A stretch of 64,000 bases of DNA. Origin: Macrosoma leucophasiata. Lineage: Eukaryota; Arthropoda; Insecta; Lepidoptera; Hedylidae. The notes beneath the pieces were generated by a model, which saw nothing but the letters and a program-made list of their open reading frames with translations, ran no database searches and was not told the origin of the DNA. The position numbers were made by a program, and so were the translations under genes. Position 1 is the stretch's first letter. The number at the start of each line of letters is the position of its first letter. Below are positions 18,973-30,978 of the stretch, in pieces. The DNA is taken from contig JAWQUS010000020.1 in NCBI GenBank assembly GCA_036365455.1, positions 3,135,001 through 3,199,000 on the forward strand, in the 5' to 3' direction.

Positions 18973-21626
18973 ATGTCATCCAATAGGTCCAGAAAGATGA
19001 TTGAACTTGTTCAGGTTCCAATAGCGACACAACTTGCAACACAAAATGAAGGAAATGAATTGGTGCCAACAACTGAAGTAAAGGTAACAATTTTAAGTCA
19101 CTGTTTAAATAAGGTTTGTATAATTGTTATTTATTTTATTATTTCTAAAACAGGTTCTTTTCTTATAGATGTTGGCTGATGTAACAAACAAGCCTGAAAA
19201 TCAGCGTTACTCAAATGCACAGGATTATTTTGAAATTTCGGAATTGGCTTCAATCCGCGACGAAAATTGTCATCCTAACACGTCAATCGTGCACGATTAC
19301 ACTGATGAGAGACATTCGAAATCTGAAAATAGCGATGTCGATTTAAGTGATCAAGATCCAACATATGCAGTTCCATCTAAAAAGCAAAAGCAAATACCAG
19401 TATATCCAAGTCGATCAAAAACATCTGGGAGTTCCTCGTCTTCTGCGTCTTCTTCATCATCGTCATCTTCTGGAACTTCCAGTGAAAGTTCCGATACAGA
19501 TTCTAGTGGTAAACAGAATAAAACAAACGATAAAATAGTTCAACTAGCTGCAAAGAAACACTCAGAGCAAACAGACATTAATGAACCTGCCACAACAGAA
19601 GTTTGCCTAAATCAAAGAATCGGAGAAAACAATACAGAACAAGAAGAAAAGAAGAAGGGATGGAAACGTAAACGAAGTGAAGAAAACTGGAAACAAAATA
19701 AAGCAAAAAGTCTGAGAAATGCTGGCAAACCATACATAAGCAAGAAAAATAAACCAGTCTTACCTCGATCTGTTCAACCACCCTGTGGCAATAAATGTAG
19801 GCTCAAATGCTGTGAAAAAATAACAGAGGAACAAAGGCAAACAATTTTTGATATTTATTGGAATCTCGGCCAGGTTGATGTTCAAAGATCGTTTATTATG
19901 TCTTGTATGACCAATGTAACTCCAAGATATGTATGTATGTATGTATGTATCTTCACGCCAGGTCCCTAACGGGGTAGGCAGAGAGTGTAGAGCGCCAGAC
20001 ATCCCGGTTCTGACAAACCTCTCGTGCCTCGTCTACCTTCATCATTCTCTTCATACATGCACGCCGATTCCTAAGACTTTTGACCCCACCATCAGACAGA
20101 ACTCGACCTATTTGGTCATGGTAGGAAGATATAAATATACAAATGCTCGTAATCCAAGAAATTGTAATAAAGCATTCCATTTATTAGTAGAAGGGCGATC
20201 GGTACGAGTTTGTAAAACGTTTTTTATGAAAACCTTGGATATTTCCGATCGTGTTATCCGTACTATCAAAAGTAAAATAAATGAACATGGAATTCTAGCA
20301 CCAGATCTAAGAGGGCAGCATAGCAACCATGTAAAGGTTGATGAACAACTATTAAACGATATAAAACATTTCATAGACACAATACCCAGGATTGAATCGC
20401 ATTACGTTAGGCAATATTCGTCCCGTGAATATATTGATGGTGGGAAAACTATTTCAGATCTTTTCAAGGACTTTACAGAAAATCAAAATAAAAATAACAA
20501 AGCAGCTGGTAGATATTGCACGTTTTACAAAGTATTTAAACAAGATTATAATATATCATTTTTCCGTCCCAGAAAAGATCAATGTGATTTATGTTTGCAA
20601 TACAAGAACTCGATGCCTGAACAAAAAGTATTGCTCAAAGAATCGTTTGATGCCCATATAGAAGAAAAAATATTGAGCCGCCAAGAAAAATACAACGATC
20701 GCTGCAAAATAGACGAAAAAAATAAAGTTCTTGTGTTTGATCTGCAAGCTGTTCTGCAATCTCCTAGAGGAGATACCTCAGGATTTTATTACAAATCGAA
20801 GTTAAACAGTTTTAATTTCACAGTTACGATATTAAACAAAAAAGTTGACGGCCAAATTAAGGACTCGTATGATGATGTACACTGCTTCTTCTGGAATGAA
20901 ACCGATGGTAAACGCGGGGCCAATGAAATCGGATCTTGTTTACTAAAAGTTTTTGAGAAACTCTCAGCGAAGTTCCAAAATGATGATGGATGTAATTTAA
21001 TTCTTTATTCGGACAATTGTGCTGGACAAAATAAAAATAAATTTATAGTCGCACTTTATCTGTATGCTGTCACTCATCTCAATATTAAATCTATTACTCA
21101 TAAATTTTTAGTAAAAGGACATACACAAAACGAGGGCGATAATATTCATAGCCTCATAGAAAAGGAGGTTACAAAAAATCTAAGATCTGGTCCAATATAT
21201 TGCCCTCACCAATATGTCACCATTATTAAAAACGCAAAGAAGTCTGGCAATCAATTTACAGTACATGAACTGACATTTGAGTCGTTTTTAGACTTTAAAA
21301 AACTTCAAGAAGATTGGGGTGATAATTTTAATAAAACTAAAGACGGGAGAACTATTTCATGGAATGACCTAAAGGTTATAAGAGTGAGCAAAGATACACC
21401 TTTTTTGTTTTTTGTTAAAACCTCGTACAAAGATAGCGTATACCAGGAAGTGAGTATCAGAAATAAAAGGAAGAAAATGCTTCCTCTGTGTGAAATTGTA
21501 CCAACTGTCGTTTACAAACAAAGGCAAGAATTAAGTGAGAATAAAAAGAAAGATCTCAGAGAGTTATTATTGAAAAAATTGATCCCACCTTTTTATTCGG
21601 ACTTTTATGATTCTATTATTTAATTG
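18973..21626 (+). pseudogene. DUF7869-like transposase-related protein, spliced, broken by an RTE insertion
   Basis: Coding exon 18973-19083 (MSSNRSRKMIELVQ...) ends AAG|GTAACA; the next exon begins at 19169 after TTTCTTATAG, phase 0. It encodes an acidic and Ser-rich linker (poly-Ser about 80 residues in), a basic KKGWKRKRSEE segment, a Cys cluster CGNKCRLKCC, a CDLC motif, and an RNase H-like core. That core has VFDLQ, then LILYSDNCAGQNKN, then KGHTQNEGDNIHSLIE, ending YDSII at 21623. Asp/Asp/Glu in these blocks fit a DDE-type active site (inference). The frame is cut at 19930 by a 202-bp insertion (one RTE 3' fragment plus one copy of AAGATAT). The upstream and downstream frames differ by exactly that length, and no other lesion is visible. 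The family is known to me only as an insect and cnidarian protein group with unknown function. Confidence 0.7.
19931..20125 (-). mobile_element. RTE 3' fragment inserted in the DUF7869-like exon
   Basis: A 195-bp antisense piece of the RTE at 61563-63045, encoding its C-terminal residues (ending STLSAYPVRDLA) with a (GTAT)n tail at 19931-19950. Flanked by AAGATAT at 19924-19930 and 20126-20132. Confidence 0.88.
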
Positions 21627-22823
21627 TGGTCTTACATTAACAATGATTAATTACTGATTATATACCAAAGTTAATAAGAAAGCAATGGTCAAATGGAAGT
21701 TTGATTATATTTGCTTGGAAGTTTTTATTTAATATTTTACAGAGATTTAACTAAAGTTGATTATGACGTTGTTTTATTAAATAGGTTATATATATCACTA
21801 AAGTGGGTTTATTTTTTTTTAATAATTTAGAACAAATTTCGCGATATTTGCAAAAATTTAAATGGGGCGGAGCATTCTTCGGCTTGATTTTATATTGGCT
21901 TAAGGAACCTTTAAATAAATGTGAATGATGCTGCAATTAAAGACTGATGATTATATTTTTTTCTTTTAATTTATTTACAAACGCCAATTTGAGGTTTATT
22001 TATGTCCTGATAATTTTAATAAAGTGACCCAAGCTTTAAATGTGTTTCTTAAAGTAATCATATACAGACTAAATACTGAATAAGTTATTCTAAATAATAA
22101 ATAATTGAAACTGAAACAGGCTTAAAACTTGATGAAACATTTTCATTTTAACATATTTGCTTAACTTTTTATAAAAACCGACTTAACTTAGAATGTACTT
22201 TTTGTAATATTTTTCAAAAATAGATTTAAGTTATTTTCATTTGTTTTTTTACTCAGTACTTATCAGAAGTTTATCAAACTTTCAAAATATAACCATACAT
22301 GATCAATTAAATGAGCTATTTTAATTTTATTCATCAACAAGTCCGACAAGTCCTCATTGCAAGATCTTCTTTTGCGATTTCCCAAAAATCGTCTTTTTTG
22401 AGTTAAGTCAGTATTCGATTAAGCATGCGATTACGTTTGGATAAAAATAATTAAAGAAAAAGACATATAATGTCACAATCGTTAAAATCAATAATAAAAT
22501 AACCTAAATTTGACTACATCATTAATACGATCAAAATAAAATCTAATAAAATAAAATATTTAATTATATGTATACATAACAATATATCTTTTAGTTAAGT
22601 TTAAAAGCAATGTATTTTATTTATTTTATAACTATGGTTAGTTACTATTTACAGAGTTAGTATCATTTAAAATTAAAATAACAACATACATACACACAAA
22701 TTTATTAGATCTGTCAATGTTAATTTAATTTGAAATCAATTTTTATATTTTATTTTATACAGCTATGATTTAATTTATAATTTCCAGAAATAGTTACAAT
22801 TAATTTAAATATCAGTATATATA
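21627..22823. other. AT-rich non-coding stretch
   Basis: Includes a possible polyadenylation signal AATAAA at about 21914, which could serve the gene ending at 21626. Nothing else recognised. Confidence 0.4.
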
Positions 22824-23329
22824 TGTCGGGAGGAGGCCTCTCCAGTCAGGACATCTAGGACATCTAGGTAGTATTGTCTGCGTGTCTTTCCATAAGCTGA
22901 TATGTTATTCGTGTTTGTGGGCGTCTGTAGGTGGGAACTCGAGCGGGTGATGAAATAAAGTACAGGGTTTGGCAGAAGGTGAAGCAATAGTCGTTTATTG
23001 CCAAAGATACGCCCATTCGATTACCTCCGGCAGGGAAGAACGGGCAAGAAACCCTTCGGACCGGGAAACCATATTTACCAGGATACGATACTACTACTAT
23101 CACTAGTCTTCTGCCCATTTGATTCAAAACTACCCGCGTTATATCAGTTTAATATCACTGACGTTCACTGTTCTAACTGGCAGCATAACTGCCCTATAAT
23201 AATTCGATTCAACTGTGTGACTGTGACTGAATGATCGTTACTCTATGACTGACCGTCATGAACTATTTGCTAGCCTTTACAAACCCGATATCGGCAAGTC
23301 ACTATCCCCCTCTAACCCATATCTTCCCA
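22824..23329 (+). mobile_element. Putative solo LTR
   Basis: A 506-bp GC-richer block starting TGTCGGGAGG and ending TCTTCCCA, flanked on both sides by ATATA (22819-22823 and 23330-23334). It contains AATAAA near 22954. The TG...CA ends and 5-bp repeats fit an LTR, but the ATATA repeat could arise by chance and no second copy is present. Confidence 0.4.
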
Positions 23330-23334
23330 ATATA

Positions 23335-23630
23335 CTAAAAACGCGTCGCAATTTGATTAATTTCGGTATATATGACAACGATAGATTAGTAATAATAGGT
23401 AAATAACCAAAAATCTATTATGAACTTTAGTTTTTGTGGAATCAAACCGTTCCGAAAGTGGAACAGTAGGAACTTACTAGCATGGACATTTACTATTGGA
23501 CTATGGAAGGTTTATATGAAATAACAAGTCGTTCTATGTTTATTTTTTATTTATATAACACATAAATGAATTATTTAACATATTAAAAGTAAAAAACAAC
23601 AATTATACAGTAATTATGTACCACTCATAG
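23335..23630. other. Non-coding stretch
   Basis: Nothing recognised. Confidence 0.4.
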
Positions 23631-23870
23631 TTATTTTGTGTGCAATGTAACGGTACATTTCATGTGTAATGCGATAAATGCACTTTGTACGTTGCACAAA
23701 TCACATCGAGTTTGTTTATCTTGTGATACAATGTGGTGGTGTTCTTTGCCATCTAATTGAATGTGATCAGACTCTCGCTTTATGAACGAAGCATGAAATA
23801 TGGCATTTGAGATGGAAGTCGAGTTGTAACTTTCTTTCACGAAAAAATATGACGATTCAATATTTATCAA
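23631..23870 (-). pseudogene. Unrecognised ORF, perhaps a piggyBac-like C-terminal remnant
   Basis: 79-codon minus frame. The part DHIQLDGKEHHHIVSQDK followed by TRCDLCN and later KCTVTLHTK recalls the end of piggyBac-derived proteins, where a basic/His stretch precedes a CxxC zinc ribbon. Only one clear CxxC is present. Weak assignment. Confidence 0.25.
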
Positions 23871-23879
23871 TCTTTTTAT

Positions 23880-24165
23880 TTATTTTATGTAAGGAAGGTG
23901 ACAAACAAGCATGAAGCTCACATTGATGTCAAGTGATGACTGCAGCCTATAGACATCTACATAAAAACCAGAGGTCAAAATGTAGATGCGTTGCCACCCC
24001 TGGGACCTAAGGTGTCATGCCTCTGTGATAGTTATAATGGGACCATACATTACCATCTAACCGGAACACGATAGTGCCGAACACTACCAATTAGCGTCTT
24101 ATAGGTTAGGTAATGCGGTGGAGCCTACGCCCTCGAGCTCCTGCACTTGGAACTCTACCACCAGT
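23880..24165 (-). repeat. Repeat family A
   Basis: Nearly full minus-strand copy: 'gtgacaaacaagcatgaagc' to 'tggaactctaccaccagtaa'. Confidence 0.75.
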
Positions 24166-24388
24166 AAAGTCTAGTAATCATTTCAGGATTTCAGGGCTCA
24201 GGTTTTCCAAACCGGTGAAAGTCTATATATACGTAGCTGGAAAGCATTGCTTACACATAACTTCGTCATAGTAAACATTTTGAAAAATTGAACAGGGTTT
24301 TCCATTTTACAAAAAAAACAGGTGGGGGTTGGCTTCTTTTAGTAGTTGGTTTTTAGACAATTTTTTATATTGCCAGATTTTTTATTAC

Positions 24389-24758
24389 CAGTATCTTCAT
24401 CACTTCTATAGCCGCTAGGAGGTGTACATTGTAATTGTCTGCGGACTGAACATCGTCATCTTCTTCCAGTTGATTTATAATCTCATAATTAATCATATTA
24501 CTGACAAACTGCAACCAAAAAAATAAAAATACAAATAATAAATAGCATAATGACTCAACATGTTACATTCCTGTATCTTCCTACTGTTCCAATATTGGAA
24601 CACTATATAAAATTACTTGTATCACACTAACTGCGTTATGTATTGAAAAAGTTTTATTTGCAGTATCAATTACTGTACTACAGCAAGTAAATTTTCACAA
24701 ATCTCAACACAATAACAAATAAATAAAAACCAAATACTTACATCTTCCGTCGCTCCAT
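24389..24758 (-). CDS. Unrecognised gene start, two exons
   Basis: On the minus strand ATG at 24758 opens ATGGAGCGACGGAAGAT followed by donor GTAAGT (splice after 24742). The acceptor region TTTTTTGGTTGCAG then TTTGTCAG gives two AGs 8 nt apart. Using the inner one (exon from 24500), the frame continues MERRKINMINYEIINQLEED, an acidic stretch, and HLLAAIEVMKIL, ending at a possible donor CTG|GTAATA after 24389. The two pieces add to exactly 43 codons. No family recognised; it could be the N-terminus of a transposon-derived protein (compare 23631-23870) or a small host gene. Confidence 0.35.
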
Positions 24759-24842
24759 TTTCCGTAAAAATATATTGCAACAATCTTTATTTCTTTACAA
24801 ACTTTCACGCTTTTCCAAAGTGTCAAATATTGCTACTGATAG

Positions 24843-25769
24843 CGTGTAGGGTCAGTAGAGCAAACCAAAAAAAATAAATGGGTGTGTTCGTTCTAATAAG
24901 AAAAAAAAATTAAAATAATATACCGTTCCATTTTTCAAACACCAGGAACATATGGGCTAAGGTAACAAATCCAAGTACCTAAGCCGACCGTGGCGCCACC
25001 TAGAATTCTCTATTAAACAATCTAGCCTAGTCGTAATTAGGTTACGTCTCCGATAGACTAGATGGCGCTAGTACTCACATTTAGCTTCCACTACGACATA
25101 TATATACATATTTATTAGATCATTGTTAAAATTAATGAGAATATAATACAAAAATAATCTTCAGAAATGTGTAAGTCAAAAGATGTCATGCAATTCAAAT
25201 ATATTATTATTTAGAATTAATTTCGCAGGATTACGCGTCACGAAATGCCACGCAATCTTTGGTAAGGGTTTTTGTCAAACCGTGGACGTCTTTTGGTTGA
25301 TACCTAATGATGATGATGATGCACACTGTAAACTTCTTGTCAAAGTGACTAGAAGTTACTACATACACGCCGATACCATTTTAAGTCTTTTACAATATTG
25401 AGTCGCGTAGTAAAATAGTAGACCAGTCCGAGATAGAATGTATTAGTTTTTGTGGCAGTGGCAATATTTTCTCAGGGAAGTCGTTACGTTGATCTTTCAA
25501 CGCTACCTTTATATACTGTTTTACGATAACTATCTCATATCAACTTAACACTAATCTATTTACGAGCCACGGATTTTGGGATAAAGTTATATTTTCGGCT
25601 TTCGCCCACCATTCACGCAATCTACGCGTGTGAATCCAGTTTGGTGATTTTTGTCAGGATAGAAATTATCTAGATCATACTAATTACGTTAAGTGTATAG
25701 GATAGTTTTCACCAAACAAGGTATATATCGAATGGTACAATTCAAGCTACCGAAATTTGGTTAAAAACC
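24843..25769. other. Non-coding stretch
   Basis: Contains the imperfect inverted pair 'gtggcgccacctag' (about 24990) and 'ctagatggcgctag' (about 25060). The frame 25183-25401 has no recognised product. Confidence 0.4.
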
Positions 25770-25962
25770 TATTACACGACACGGTATTCAGGGTCCGACA
25801 GAAAGTGTGGGCGTGGCCTCGCGCCGGGTTGCCGCTTATTACACTATCCGGTCGACAGCGCCCTACCTTAATCACAGTACAAATACACGGTCCTAACTCC
25901 CTAAATGATATTACACTACCCTGACTCTTGCTATCGTACCCTGAATACCGTGCCGTGTAATA
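25770..25962. mobile_element. MITE, 193 bp
   Basis: TATTACACGACACGGTATTC at the left and the inverse of TATTACACGGCACGGTATTC at the right, followed by CAGGGT on both sides. The interior is GC-rich. No clear target duplication. Confidence 0.65.
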
Positions 25963-27169
25963 AGTCCTTTAACCGAGTGTGTAACGAAATTCGGTCAATC
26001 GCTAATTTAACTCTTTATTTTATGGCGATAACTCAATATTTTGTATTTAAACCGACAATATATTAATAAACTTTTAGAAAAAATACCAACATCAAAATCG
26101 TACTTACATCTAAACAAGAAGAAATCGTAAACGTAATTACAGATATTAAATAACGGAATACGGATAGATTGCAAGAATCAAAGTTATTTAATTATTTAAA
26201 TATCTTTTGCTAAGTAAGCGTTTAAGTTTGTGGGTTAGGTACCTACCGAAGTATTGAACAAGTCAATATCCAAATTTGCCTTAAATACTTGTATGACTTA
26301 GAAGCTCGTAACATGAATGAATTTTGTCTATAATTAGATCTTACAAGAGGAACACAAACTCCTAACTCCTAACTCCTTACGATTAAGGAGTCAGGAGAGT
26401 CAGGAAAATCATTATTTCAGATGCAAATACGTACAGACCTACACAAAATTCAGAAAACACAACTAGCATTTTATAAGTCCATATTATTTTGTAGGTTCCT
26501 CTCGATTTTTCCATGATGCTATCATGCCATCATTAGGTCCTAATTTGGTGGCAATGGGACTAACTCGCACATGTCAAAAGACAAGATTTTTTAAAATAGT
26601 TAGGTACACAATTGACTGAGTAATCGGTGAACATACAAAAAAATTACAGTCGAACATATCAGAATCAGTATTTATTAATTTAGGATGACAAGCATCACTT
26701 ATGAAAAGTCTAAAACAAATGAATTAAAGCGAATAACAATTGATATACTTACATGTCAATTTATAAACAAAAAAAATGCAATCAAGAATATCACTAAGTT
26801 AAAACTAAATATAATTTTCTAAAGTAGTGAAGTATATTAGTAGAATGGTCTCATTTCCCCCTTTACAAATGAGTCATAGCGACAGAACATAAAACCTCCT
26901 TGGTTTGAATTCGGTTAAATATACAGGGTTAAATATATCTAACGCATAAATCATCAAACAGAAATAGAAATAGAAAATATGTTTATTTCGAATAGATCTT
27001 TACTTTCAAAACGTCTGGAGTGCTACTAGAGTGAATAAAAATTACATATAGTAAAAGCAAAATCATATATTAATAGTAAATTAAAATTATAATTTAAACT
27101 ACTTGGTTAAAACATAATAATCATAAAATTTTTCAATTCCTTCAATAATAATATTTTTTTTTTATGTAT
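25963..27169. other. AT-rich non-coding stretch
   Basis: Includes an imperfect hairpin at about 26364-26396 (CTCCTAACTCCTTA and inverse with one mismatch). No gene. Confidence 0.4.
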
Positions 27170-27257
27170 TTTTTTTTTGGGAGTTTTATAATTAAATACA
27201 TGTCAGTCCCATCATACACGCACATATCTGAACAATTATTATTACACATTGATACAG

Positions 27258-28436
27258 TCACTTATAGTGACTGACATGATGGAACAGCGCGTGCGCTGCA
27301 TCCGATGTAGGATCGGCGAGCATCTGGTGAAACATTCCTATATCAAGTCTGTTCAAATGGTAAGTCACTATAAGTGACTGTCTCTCACGCTGGAAACGTG
27401 TACACTCCATAAGCAGGTGGTGCACATCTTCCACAACTCCACATGATTCACAGTTTGGTGTATCTACCTTACGCATGAGAAATGCAAACTTTCTAAGAGG
27501 TATATGACCAGTTCTTAATCTAAAAGCTATAACAAGATGTTTACGGGACAGTCTTGTACTGAACCACGGGATATGAGGAGGCTCACATTGAATTGACCTA
27601 TACCAGATACCTTTCTGCATAGATCTTTCGTCAAAATACTCTCGCCAAATTTTACAACATTTTTTCCTAAACAAAGGCAAAACTTCGGAATAATTAGGTA
27701 ATATATTAAATTCTACTCCTTCTTCACTTCCTTTTTTAGCCAATGCGTCCGCTTCCTCATTACCCCTAAGCCCAATATGTGACGGAACCCACTGTAATAT
27801 GACTTCGATTCCCCTTTTCTTTAGTTCATACAATTTAGACAACACCACGTATGCTATCGAAACACCCCTCCTGCCAGATGCGCATCGAGTGATGTGCTGG
27901 AGTGCGCTTTTACTATCACTACAAATTACTATTTTATCCTGTTGAAGGGTGTTTATATAGGATAATGCTTCAGATATTGCTATCAGCTCCAGTGACATAA
28001 TGGAAACTTTGCTCTTGATTTTAAAACAATTAGAACTGTTACGCCTACTTAAATATGGGTCATAAAATGCAGCCCCTCGCCCTTCATCACTTTTTGAACC
28101 ATCAGTGTAAATAAAATAAAATCCAGTATATTTAGTACTTAACTCTTTGTTAATGTTATGTCTCAATGTATTTAATTCTAAATTTTTTTTTGGTCCTTTC
28201 ATACAGTCTAGTTTTACTAATATTGTTCCATCCGTATTTATATTCGTTACCCACGTATCTAATGTGAACATGTCTTGCTGTAATGAAGAGTGTATTTCAT
28301 CATTTTTAACATTTTCAAAACACGAAGCAAGCAAAGGTGTTTTCTTTCTAGACCAATAAACATTCTGTGCACAAAGTGTAGATAATACGGAAAGTAATCT
28401 TACTGTATCATTATCAGTTTGAGACCGAGCCTTCAA
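27258..28436 (-). pseudogene. LINE RNase H domain and C-terminus
   Basis: 392 open codons, the best preserved part of the element. The RNase H active-site set is visible: YTDGSKS, MSLELIAIS, ICSDSKSAL and GNEEADALAKKG. Downstream, CESCGVVEDVHHLLMEC is the CCHC-type motif that follows RNase H in I-like and R1-like LINEs. The frame is lost at about 28440, before the RT part, so it is not translatable from an RT-RNH fusion. Confidence 0.85.
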
Positions 28437-28503
28437 ACAGTATTTAAATGCTAGATATCTCCGCCTAATTTCTTCGCCTAAAATCTCCGCTTATTTATTT
28501 ATT

Positions 28504-29934
28504 TTATTTAATAATCCTCATAGACTGATTTTGAATTTTGTCTAGTTTATATGTATGAATATTTGCACTATTGTCAAATAGAAATGAAGCGTAGTCTAAT
28601 CGACTTCTTATAAGTGCAATATACAGCCTTCTAAGATGGAGAGGATGAGTGCCCCAACCCGACCCAGATAACATTTTCATAATATTTAAGAACTTTTGTG
28701 TCTTATGAACTGTTTCGTTTATATGCTTGCGCCACCTCAGTGAGTCATCAAACCATAAACCTAAATACTTATAACAGTGAACTGGTTCAATTTCTCTATT
28801 ATTAATTTTAATAATATGCTGCTCCCGCCGTCGACCCCTACTAAACACACAAAATTTTGACATCTGTATGGATAATTCTAAACCCAACTCGTTTAAAATG
28901 TTAATAAAAACTTTCAAAGCAATTTGTATATCACCTACACTGTCTATTTGTTTACTATTAAATAAAACGAAGTCATCCGCGTACTGACATATAAATACAT
29001 TGTTAATTATTCTGCAAATATCCGATGTCGTAATATTAAAAAGGATTGGCGAGACCGGATCCTCCTGAGTTATTCCCCTACTGGCATATCTATATAATTG
29101 ACTTGTACCTAAACCGTCATCTTTAATTTGAAGTCGTCTCCAACTCAAATAGCTCCACATATACCGACAAATCAATTTACCCACTCCAATGCGATCAAGG
29201 ATTTCAGTAGTTTTTTCTACAAGTACATTATTATACGCGTTTTCTACGTCGAGAAAGCACGCGACCGTAGGTATATTTGTAGTGAATCCTATTTGGATCT
29301 GAGTCACCAACCGAACCAAACACTCCATACACGACTGTCCGCTTCTAAAGCCGGCCGTGAATGGCGATACTAAATTATTTTTTTCAACAAACCATTCGAG
29401 GCGTTTGTTTATATCATATTGTGTAAAATTTTACATAAGCTAATAATGATATTGGTCTTAGTTTAGATGTTGAGTTAATTGATTCGCTACGCTAAACGTA
29501 GCGAATCAACAAAATCGTATAGGTACTATTGTATTACAGCGCCATTGGTACGGTATCACACCTGTTTTAAATATACTATTGTACAAAAATAGAAGGTATT
29601 GTTTCGCATTTTTAGGTAAATTATGTATCATGGAATAGGTGATTTCATCACAGCCAGGCGCTGTGTCCTTTTTTTTAATACATCGACACATTTCTTGATA
29701 CGAGAATTCCGCTTCCAAGGCCTCATTGGTGGACGTAAAGCTTGGTTCACACGGAACGACATAATCAGGAGCTAGGCTACATAGTAGTCTATCCTTATCC
29801 TCTATAGGTACAAAGGTCTTGGGTACCCTATAGCCCTTTACCCAACGCAGACGGTTCCACAGGTCCGAGGACGAAGTGGATTCATCAATGCTGCTACATC
29901 TATTTTGCCAATCAATCGATTTAGCAACTCTCAT
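28504..29934 (-). pseudogene. LINE reverse transcriptase, interrupted
   Basis: The upstream frame (29934-29506) ends in WRCNTIVPI, the beginning of the RT fingers. The downstream frame (29328-28504) has ACFLDVENAYNNV, GITQEDPVSPILFN and CQYADDFVLF, the palm with the catalytic YADD. Between them the conserved LRPISLLA is readable only in another frame, and a 31-bp perfect hairpin (29479-29509) sits where the fingers should continue. At least two frame changes are needed. Confidence 0.85.
29479..29509. repeat. Perfect hairpin inside the RT pseudogene
   Basis: 13-bp arms TTGATTCGCTACG (29479-29491) and its inverse (29497-29509), spacer CTAAA. It replaces a few expected RT codons. Confidence 0.85.
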
Positions 29935-29948
29935 TTTTCTTTGACATT

Positions 29949-30182
29949 CTAATTTTTTTCTTTATTCTCTAATATTGTTAAATTTCGGGGAGTGGGATTT
30001 CTTCTAAGGTTGGCTAAAAGTAGCCTTCGCTCTGCGGCTAACCTAGAAATTGATGGATTCCAATATGGTCTAGGTTTAAAGGTGCTGGTAGGGTTAGTAC
30101 AAATTTTAATAAAGGGTATGGACTCATTGGTTGCCTTAAATATACATTCGACTAGAGAATCATGTAGTTTTTGAACATCCAT
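29949..30182 (-). pseudogene. LINE EN-RT linker
   Basis: 77-codon frame with the typical PYWNPSISRLAAERRLLLAN segment that lies between endonuclease and RT in I- and jockey-group LINEs. Confidence 0.65.
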
Positions 30183-30256
30183 CTGTCCTGTGGGGTATGT
30201 TAAGTGATTTTCAATAATGCACGTATATTTTTCCCAATCAGCTAGTTTAAAATTTC

Positions 30257-30967
30257 TTATTCTAGAACAATGTATGAAGTCACTATAATTAATCTCATCT
30301 TTATGACCATGTGATCGCTGCCTAATTGTTCATTCATCACGCGCCAATCAAAGTTTATAGCTATATTTGACGACACAAAAGAAATATCTGGCGCTGACTT
30401 TTGTAATGAATTACTAACTAATTTAATTCTTGTCGGCTCCCCATCGTTAAGTGATACGTAGTTAAATTCTATACTTGAATCGTAAATTTGTTTTCCCCTA
30501 GTATCATTTTTGTACGACCAATCGGTATGGTGGGCGTTAAAGTCCCCTGCAATTAAACAATTATCAGAAAATAGAGAAAAAATGTTGTCCCAGTCCGCTT
30601 GTGTAGTAGATACCGATGGCGGACAATAAATCGAAATTACATGTTTCAAGAAGCCGCAATTTAATAGATTTATACATAGAATTTCAATACCAGAGTTTAA
30701 TGGAGTTACATTACATACCTATACTTTTACTGTTTTGTGCACGATTATGGCTACTCCACCATATCCGTCCCATCGGTTACTACGATAAACGTCGTACCCA
30801 GTTAGTCGTATTTGTCGTTTATCCTGCAACCATGTCTCTGAAATTAATGCTATATGATTTTTTTCTTGAGACAATAACAAGTCAAATTCTACCAGCTTAT
30901 TACTTAAACTTTGTACATTCCACTGTACTAAGTTCAAAGAGTGAAGTTTAGGGGCTTTAGCCATCAT
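30257..30967 (-). pseudogene. LINE apurinic-type endonuclease, frameshifted
   Basis: The first frame (30967-30719) has LNLVQWNVQSLSNK and ALISETWL, which hold the metal-binding Asn and Glu. The second (30649-30257) has CLIAGDFNAHHTDW and GSDHMVI, which hold the catalytic Asp-Asn and His. A frame change near 30715 separates them, with a readable connecting piece (SGIEILCINLLNCGF) in the second frame upstream of its first ATG. Confidence 0.85.
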
Positions 30968-30978
30968 CGCATATATAA

